A stretch of DNA of 64,000 nt from Roseococcus pinisoli (GTDB lineage: Bacteria > Pseudomonadota > Alphaproteobacteria > Acetobacterales > Acetobacteraceae), in NCBI RefSeq assembly GCF_018413645.1, contig NZ_JAHCDA010000003.1, positions 484,969-548,968 on the forward strand, in the 5' to 3' direction. Positions 57,791 through 64,000 of the stretch are shown piece after piece. Position 1 is the first letter of the stretch; the number at the start of each line of letters is the position of its first letter. The position numbers and the translations under genes were made by a program. Under the pieces are notes generated by a model. It was not told the origin of the DNA and ran no database searches. It was given only the letters and a program-made list of their open reading frames with translations.

Positions 57791-57875
57791 GCGGGCGTGG
57801 TGGAATTGGCAGACACGCTGGATTTAGGTTCCAGTGGCGCAAGCCGTGGGGGTTCAAGTCCCTCCGTCCGCACCA
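57791..57875 (+). tRNA. tRNA-Leu (anticodon UAG)
   Basis: This 85-nt gene has a 7-bp acceptor stem (GCGGGCG / CGTCCGC, one G-U), an encoded CCA at 57873-57875, and an anticodon stem CTGGA/TCCAG flanking the loop TTTAGGT, so the anticodon is UAG, reading CUA and CUG/CUN leucine codons. The long variable arm (GTGGCGCAAGCCGT) and the T-loop GTTCAAGTC are typical of class II tRNA-Leu. It lies 39 bp upstream of tig and probably shares its transcript. Confidence 0.97.
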
Positions 57876-57914
57876 CTCGGCAGATTCGGCGAAACGGGAT
57901 TGGAATCAAGGGCA

Positions 57915-59237
57915 ATGCAGGTCACTGAAGTCGCGAATGAGGGTCTGAAGCGGGCCTACACCGTCGTGGTCCCTGCTTCGAGCATCGCGCTCCAGAAGGA
58001 CAAGCGCCTGGCGGAGATCGCCAAGGACATCAAGCTGCCCGGCTTCCGCCCCGGCAAGGTGCCGCAGAAGGTTGTCCAGGCGCGCTATGGCCAGTCGGTC
58101 ATGGGTGAGGTCCTCGAGGCGTCGGTCCAGGAGGCTTCCAGCAAGGTCGTCTCCGACAACAACCTGCGCCCGGCGCTGCAGCCGAAGATCGAGCTGGTCA
58201 GCTTTGCCGAGGGCGCCGACCTCGAGTTCCGCATGGACCTCGAGATCCTGCCCGAGATTCCGATGCCCGATTTCGCCGGCATCAGCCTGAAGCGCCTGAA
58301 GGCGGCCCCCGGTGAGGAGGACGTGACCAAGGCGCTCGAAAACATCTCTCGCCGCCAGTCCTCCCTCGAGGAGACCGAGGCGCGCGCCGCGGCCAAGGGC
58401 GAGGTCCTGATCTGCGACTTCGTGGGCCGCATCGACGGCACCGAGTTCCAGGGCGGCACGGCGAGCGACATGCCGATCGAGGTCGCCGGCCCGGGCTTCA
58501 TCCCCGGCTTCACCGAGCAGCTCGAGGGCATGGCGCCCGGCGAGGAGCGGATCGTGAAGGTGGCCTTCCCGGCCGATTACGGTTCGGCCGAGCTGGCCGG
58601 CAAGGACGCCGAGTTCACGGTGACCGCCAAGGCCCTGAAGATCTATGCGAAGCCGGCGCTGGACGACGAGTTCGCGAAGAAGCTCGGCCTCGAGAGCATC
58701 GACAAGCTGCGTGAGGCGATCACCGATTCGCTGCAGCGCGAGTACGACAGCCTTGGCCGCATGGCGATCAAGCGGAAGCTGCTGGACGCCCTGGCGGAGC
58801 GCGCCTCCTTCACGGTGCCGGAAGGCATGGTTGAGAACGAGTTCGGCCAGATCTGGCAGCGCGTCGAGGCCGACCTGAAGGCCGGCAAGCTGGACGGCGA
58901 GGATGCCGGCAAGGATGAGGCGACGCTGAAGGCCGACTACCGCGCCATCGCCGAGCGTCGCATCCGCCTGGGCCTGCTGCTCTCCGAGATCGGCCGGACG
59001 AACAACATCCAGGTCTCCCGCGAGGAGCTGGGCCAGGCCATGCGGGCCGAGGTGCAGCGCTACCCGGGCCAGGAGAAGCAGGTCTACGACTTCTTCCAGA
59101 AGAACCCGCAGGCGATCGAGAACCTGCGCAGCCCGATCTTCGAGGAGAAGGTCGTGGACTTCATGCTGGAGCTGGCCAAGGTCGAGGACGAGACGGTCAC
59201 CGCCGAGGCGCTGGCCGAGGCTGCCCAGCAGGGCTGA
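57915..59237 (+). CDS. tig: Trigger factor
   Basis: A 440-residue ribosome-associated chaperone. It has an N-terminal ribosome-binding domain (MQVTEVANEGLKRAYTV, GFRPGKVP), a central FKBP-type peptidyl-prolyl isomerase (about residues 155-245; VLICDFVGRIDGTEFQGG, GPGFIPGFTEQL), and a C-terminal chaperone domain with an alanine-rich tail. ATG 57915 has AAGGG upstream. A longer frame that would run back through the tRNA is an artefact. It heads the tig-clpP-clpX-lon cluster. Confidence 0.98.
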   Translation: MQVTEVANEGLKRAYTVVVPASSIALQKDKRLAEIAKDIKLPGFRPGKVPQKVVQARYGQSVMGEVLEASVQEASSKVVSDNNLRPALQPKIELVSFAEGADLEFRMDLEILPEIPMPDFAGISLKRLKAAPGEEDVTKALENISRRQSSLEETEARAAAKGEVLICDFVGRIDGTEFQGGTASDMPIEVAGPGFIPGFTEQLEGMAPGEERIVKVAFPADYGSAELAGKDAEFTVTAKALKIYAKPALDDEFAKKLGLESIDKLREAITDSLQREYDSLGRMAIKRKLLDALAERASFTVPEGMVENEFGQIWQRVEADLKAGKLDGEDAGKDEATLKADYRAIAERRIRLGLLLSEIGRTNNIQVSREELGQAMRAEVQRYPGQEKQVYDFFQKNPQAIENLRSPIFEEKVVDFMLELAKVEDETVTAEALAEAAQQG

Positions 59238-59244
59238 TGGGCGA

Positions 59245-59265
59245 TCCTCCGCCTTTGGCGGAGGA
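59245..59265 (+). terminator. Stem-loop downstream of tig
   Basis: TCCTCCGCC, loop TTT, GGCGGAGGA gives a 9-bp stem, followed by CCCCTTT. It separates tig from clpP. Confidence 0.6.
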
Positions 59266-59391
59266 CCCCTTTCCCTGGGCGCGTCTCTGCCCACATGCTG
59301 CAGGCTGACAAGGGGCCAGGGCGGATTCGCCGGGCCTTAACCAGGCCGTGCCCATCCTGGGGCGGACCTCAGATGATGGGATACCAAAGAC

Positions 59392-60036
59392 GTGCGGGAC
59401 CGCGATCCAGTCGAAATCTACAATAATTCCCTCGTGCCCATGGTTGTCGAGCAGTCCAGCCGGGGCGAGCGCGCCTATGATATCTATTCGCGCCTGCTCA
59501 AGGAGCGGATCATCTTCCTGACCGGGCAGGTCTACGATCAGGTTTCTTCGCTGATCTGCGCCCAGCTCCTGTTCCTGGAGAGCGAGAACCCGAACAAGGA
59601 CATCTCGTTCTACATCAACAGCCCCGGCGGCGTCGTGAGCGCGGGCCTCGCGATCTACGACACGATGCAGTACATCCGCAGCCCCGTCAGCACGGTGTGC
59701 GTTGGTATGGCGGCCTCGATGGGCTCGCTGCTGCTGACCGCCGGCGCCAAGGGCAAGCGCTTCGCGCTGCCGAATGCGCGCGTGATGGTCCACCAGCCCT
59801 CCGGCGGCGCCCAGGGCCAGGCGACCGACATCGAGATTCAGGCGCGCGAGATCCTGGAACTCCGCAAGCGGCTGAACCAGATCTATGTGACCCACACCGG
59901 CCAGAGCGTGGCCGCGATCGAGGCGAAGCTCGAGCGCGACAGCTACATGTCGGCGGAGGAGGCCCGCGACTGGGGGCTCATCGACCAGGTGGTCGACAAG
60001 CGCCCGGCCGCGCCCGAAGCCGCGCCGAAGATCTGA
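59392..60036 (+). CDS. clpP: ATP-dependent Clp protease proteolytic subunit
   Basis: A 214-residue serine protease subunit that forms tetradecamers with ClpX or ClpA. Catalytic triad: Ser109 ([11 protein letters not shown]), His134 ([10 protein letters not shown]) and Asp183 ([11 protein letters not shown]). GTG 59392 is used as start, and the next downstream in-frame ATG is internal to the conserved domain. The 155-bp upstream gap probably holds its own promoter. The protein is the core of a regulated proteolysis cluster with clpX and lon. Confidence 0.97.
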   Translation: MRDRDPVEIYNNSLVPMVVEQSSRGERAYDIYSRLLKERIIFLTGQVYDQVSSLICAQLLFLESENPNKDISFYINSPGGVVSAGLAIYDTMQYIRSPVSTVCVGMAASMGSLLLTAGAKGKRFALPNARVMVHQPSGGAQGQATDIEIQAREILELRKRLNQIYVTHTGQSVAAIEAKLERDSYMSAEEARDWGLIDQVVDKRPAAPEAAPKI

Positions 60037-60063
60037 TCCGGTATTGGTCTAAAGTTTTCCGAG

Positions 60064-60091
60064 GCATGGCCTAGCTGCAAGGAGGCCATGC
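60064..60091 (+). terminator. Stem-loop between clpP and clpX
   Basis: GCATGGCCT and AGGCCATGC form a perfect 9-bp stem around a 10-nt loop, 28 bp after the clpP stop, followed by TTCCCCC. It may be a partial terminator or attenuator within the clp operon. Confidence 0.45.
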
Positions 60092-60182
60092 TTCCCCCAA
60101 GGGCCCCTCGGGGTCTAAGGTTTTGCAACGCACCTGTAGGAATGGGCGACCAGCTCCACCTTTCAGGGCGCGAGGAGTTGGC

Positions 60183-61439
<1,257 letters not shown>

Positions 61440-61449
61440 CATTGGCGCA

Positions 61450-61474
61450 GGCGACCGGGTTGTGCCCGGTCGCC
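61450..61474 (+). terminator. Stem-loop downstream of clpX
   Basis: GGCGACCGGG, 5-nt loop, CCCGGTCGCC forms a 10-bp stem between clpX and lon, ending in CCTGTT. Lon therefore probably has its own promoter in the remaining 90 bp. Confidence 0.6.
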
Positions 61475-61565
61475 CCTGTTCCCAGATAACTGGCATAACC
61501 CGTGGCCTCGGGTGGATGTGCCGATTGCGGGCATTCATCTGGCCGACTGTCCCAGTGAGGTCCCT

Positions 61566-63962
61566 ATGACGGAAGTGATTCGCGGCGACTTGTTACCTGT
61601 ATTGCCGCTACGGGATATTGTGGTCTTCCCGCACCTGATCGTGCCGCTCTTCGTCGGCCGTGAGAAATCGGTGCGCGCCCTCGAGGCGGTGATGCGCGAC
61701 GACAAGCAGATTCTGCTGGTCGCGCAGAAGAATGCCGAGCAGAACGATCCCACCGCCGAAGACCTGTACGAGACCGGCACCGTCTCCACGGTGCTCCAGC
61801 TGCTGAAGCTGCCGGACGGCACCGTCAAGGTGCTGGTCGAGGGCGGCCGCCGCGCGAAGATCGTGCAGTTCAAGGAGACGGATAACTACTTCGAGGCCTA
61901 TGCCGAGGTCGTCGAGGAAGCCGTGTCGGACAAGCGCGAGGTCGATGCGCTGATGCGCAGCGTCGTCTCGCAGTTCGAGGGCTACATCAAGCTCAACAAG
62001 AAGATTTCGCCCGAGGTGCTCGTCTCGATCAACCAGATCGACGACCCGAGCAAGCTGGCCGACACCATCGCCAGCCACCTCTCCATCAAGATCCCCGAGA
62101 AGCAGGAACTGCTGGAGATCGCCTCCGTCGGCGGCCGGCTCGAGCGCATCTTCGCCCATATGGAAGGCGAGATGAGCGTGCTCCAGGTGGAGAAGCGCAT
62201 CCGCAGCCGCGTGAAGCGGCAGATGGAGAAGACCCAGCGCGAGTACTACCTCAACGAGCAGATGAAGGCGATCCAGAAGGAGCTGGGCGAGGGCGAGGAC
62301 GGCAAGGACGAGGCCGCCGAGCTCGAGCAGCGGATCAAGACGACCAAGCTCTCGAAGGAAGCGCGCGAAAAGGCACTGGGCGAGCTGAAGAAGCTCCGCA
62401 CCATGTCGCCCATGTCCGCCGAGGCGACGGTCGTGCGCAACTACCTCGACTGGATCCTGTCGATCCCCTGGAAGAAGCGCAGCAAGGTCCGCAACGACAT
62501 CAATGCCGCCCAGGAGGTCCTCGACGCCGATCACTACGGGCTCGAGAAGGTCAAGGAGCGGATCATCGAGTACCTGGCGGTGCAGTCGCGCAGCCAGAAG
62601 ATCCGCGGACCGATCCTGTGCCTCGTCGGCCCGCCGGGCGTCGGCAAGACCTCGCTCGGCAAGTCGATCGCGAAGGCGACGGGCCGCAACTTCGTGCGCA
62701 TGTCGCTCGGCGGCGTGCGGGACGAGGCCGAGGTGCGTGGCCACCGGCGGACCTATATCGGCTCCATGCCGGGCAAGGTCGTGCAGGGCATGAAGAAGGC
62801 GAAGACCTCGAACCCGCTCTTCCTGCTGGACGAGATCGACAAGCTCGGCGCCGATTGGCGCGGCGACCCGTCGAGCGCGCTGCTGGAGGTGCTGGACCCC
62901 GAGCAGAACTCGACCTTCGCCGACCACTACCTGGAGGTGGATTACGATCTCTCGGACGTGATGTTCGTCACGACCGCGAACTCGCTGCGCATGCCCCAGC
63001 CCCTGCTGGACCGCATGGAGATCATCCGCATCCCCGGTTACACCGAGGACGAGAAGGTGCAGATCGCCAAGCGCCATCTGTTCGCCAAGGTCGCCGAGGC
63101 CAATGGGCTCAAGGCGGGCGAGTGGTCGCTGGCCGATGACGCGCTGCTCGACCTCGTGCGCTACTACACGCGTGAGGCCGGCGTTCGTAACCTCGAGCGC
63201 GAGCTCGGCGGAATCGCGCGCAAGGCGGTGAAGGAGATCGTCTCCAAGAAGGCGAAGAAAGTCGCCGTCACGGTCAAGAACCTCGAGAAGTATGCGGGCA
63301 TCAAGAAGTTCCGCTACGGCGAGGCCGAGACCGAGGACATGGTCGGCGTCGTGACCGGCCTGGCCTGGACGGAGGTGGGCGGCGAGATCCTGACCATCGA
63401 GAGCGTGATCGTGCCCGGCAAGGGCAACATCAAGCCGACCGGCCAGCTGGGCGACGTGATGAAGGAAAGCGTGAGTGCTGCGCTGTCCTACGTCCGGTCG
63501 CGCTCGATCACCTTCGGCGTGAAGCCGACGCTGTTCGAGAAGCGCGACATCCACGTGCACGTGCCGGAAGGTGCTACTCCGAAGGACGGGCCCTCGGCCG
63601 GCGTCGCGATGGCGACCTCGATCGTCAGCGTGCTCACCGGCATTCCGGTGCGGCGCGACGTGGCGATGACCGGTGAAATCACGCTGCGCGGCCGCGTGCT
63701 GCCGATCGGTGGGTTGAAGGAGAAGCTGCTCGCGGCCCTCCGGGCGGGGATCAAGACGGTCTTCATCCCGAAGGACAACGAGAAGGACCTGGCCGACATC
63801 CCGGACAGCGTGAAGAAGGCGCTGAAGATCGTGGCGGTCAGTCATGTGGATCAGGTGATCAGCGAGGCGCTGGTGCGCCCGCCGGAGCCGATCACCTGGG
63901 TCGAGCCGGAAGAGGCGCCGATTCCGCCGCCGGGTTCGGAGACGGCCGTTCGCCCGCACTGA
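61566..63962 (+). CDS. lon: ATP-dependent protease Lon (LonA)
   Basis: A 798-residue AAA+ serine protease complete in the window. The N domain starts [21 protein letters not shown]. The ATPase has Walker [12 protein letters not shown] at about residue 357 and [11 protein letters not shown]. The C-terminal protease has the catalytic Ser in [10 protein letters not shown] and Lys in [14 protein letters not shown] 61566 follows a GAGG. It degrades misfolded and regulatory proteins. The 38 bases after its stop show no further gene. Confidence 0.98.
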   Translation: MTEVIRGDLLPVLPLRDIVVFPHLIVPLFVGREKSVRALEAVMRDDKQILLVAQKNAEQNDPTAEDLYETGTVSTVLQLLKLPDGTVKVLVEGGRRAKIVQFKETDNYFEAYAEVVEEAVSDKREVDALMRSVVSQFEGYIKLNKKISPEVLVSINQIDDPSKLADTIASHLSIKIPEKQELLEIASVGGRLERIFAHMEGEMSVLQVEKRIRSRVKRQMEKTQREYYLNEQMKAIQKELGEGEDGKDEAAELEQRIKTTKLSKEAREKALGELKKLRTMSPMSAEATVVRNYLDWILSIPWKKRSKVRNDINAAQEVLDADHYGLEKVKERIIEYLAVQSRSQKIRGPILCLVGPPGVGKTSLGKSIAKATGRNFVRMSLGGVRDEAEVRGHRRTYIGSMPGKVVQGMKKAKTSNPLFLLDEIDKLGADWRGDPSSALLEVLDPEQNSTFADHYLEVDYDLSDVMFVTTANSLRMPQPLLDRMEIIRIPGYTEDEKVQIAKRHLFAKVAEANGLKAGEWSLADDALLDLVRYYTREAGVRNLERELGGIARKAVKEIVSKKAKKVAVTVKNLEKYAGIKKFRYGEAETEDMVGVVTGLAWTEVGGEILTIESVIVPGKGNIKPTGQLGDVMKESVSAALSYVRSRSITFGVKPTLFEKRDIHVHVPEGATPKDGPSAGVAMATSIVSVLTGIPVRRDVAMTGEITLRGRVLPIGGLKEKLLAALRAGIKTVFIPKDNEKDLADIPDSVKKALKIVAVSHVDQVISEALVRPPEPITWVEPEEAPIPPPGSETAVRPH

Positions 63963-64000
63963 GGGCGAGAAATATCGAGCCCGATCCTGGCGAATCCGGG

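Noticed and set aside
57834-57914. N-terminal extension of tig through the tRNA gene
   Set aside because: The reading overlaps the tRNA 3' half; trigger factor starts at MQVTEV with an AAGGG site.
61608-63959. 783-codon ORF antisense to lon
   Set aside because: Same kind of shadow; low-complexity Leu, Arg, Asp and His composition and no start signal.

Overview
The window is a stretch of chromosome from a high-GC alphaproteobacterium. GC-rich third codon positions, long antisense ORF shadows, tightly overlapping genes and the gene order tRNA-Leu, tig, clpP, clpX, lon all fit Rhodospirillales/Acetobacteraceae, perhaps a Roseomonas-like organism. The genus is inferred from style and synteny; no 16S gene is present. 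There is no CRISPR array, prophage, insertion sequence, integrase or rRNA operon.

Layout. The start of a glycosyltransferase (1-88) is cut by the window edge. A forward run follows (232-3797): a DapA-family aldolase, GreB, a 3-hydroxyacyl-CoA dehydrogenase and an MFS carrier, the last three overlapping head to tail. Facing it are an EamA transporter and an alpha/beta hydrolase. Next come a lone molybdenum hydroxylase large subunit (5674-8028), a Bcr/CflA-type efflux pump with a palindromic site upstream, and a complete branched-chain amino acid/amide-type ABC transporter (9426-13942, reverse). A HWE sensor kinase, a deoxyribosyltransferase-like protein, an enoyl-CoA hydratase homologue, an FMN glutamate-synthase-like protein and a diguanylate cyclase fill 14.3-20.3 kb.

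From 20.4 to 24.7 kb a reverse cluster joins an M20 amidohydrolase, an orphan periplasmic solute-binding protein and a GMC oxidoreductase. The Shine-Dalgarno sequence and AUG of the binding protein lie in one arm of a long hairpin, the most unusual regulatory feature seen here. The region 24.8-33.0 kb is housekeeping: trpG, trpE and a PpiD-like chaperone in reverse, then tpiA, secG and pyrG forward, with a beta-lactamase-fold hydrolase between tpiA and secG.

The stretch 33-57 kb is metabolic: an O-antigen-ligase-like membrane protein, a class III aminotransferase, a BisC-like molybdoenzyme fused by overlap to a PhoX-family protein, a translationally coupled pair of acyl-CoA dehydrogenases with an enoyl-CoA hydratase, an SDR, a LigI-like lactonase, a MYG1 protein, a sulfite-oxidase-like enzyme with its c-type cytochrome, an NAD(P)HX repair enzyme, malonyl-CoA decarboxylase, an isochorismatase-fold hydrolase, a D-2-hydroxyacid dehydrogenase and an AceE/MdeB-like E1 enzyme. 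An unrecognised cysteine-protease-like protein and a DUF1643 protein precede the final block (57.8-64 kb): tRNA-Leu(UAG), trigger factor, ClpP, ClpX and Lon, the protein-quality-control genes.

Stem-loops lie at many gene ends, especially between convergent genes, but most lack a T-tract, as is common in GC-rich genomes.
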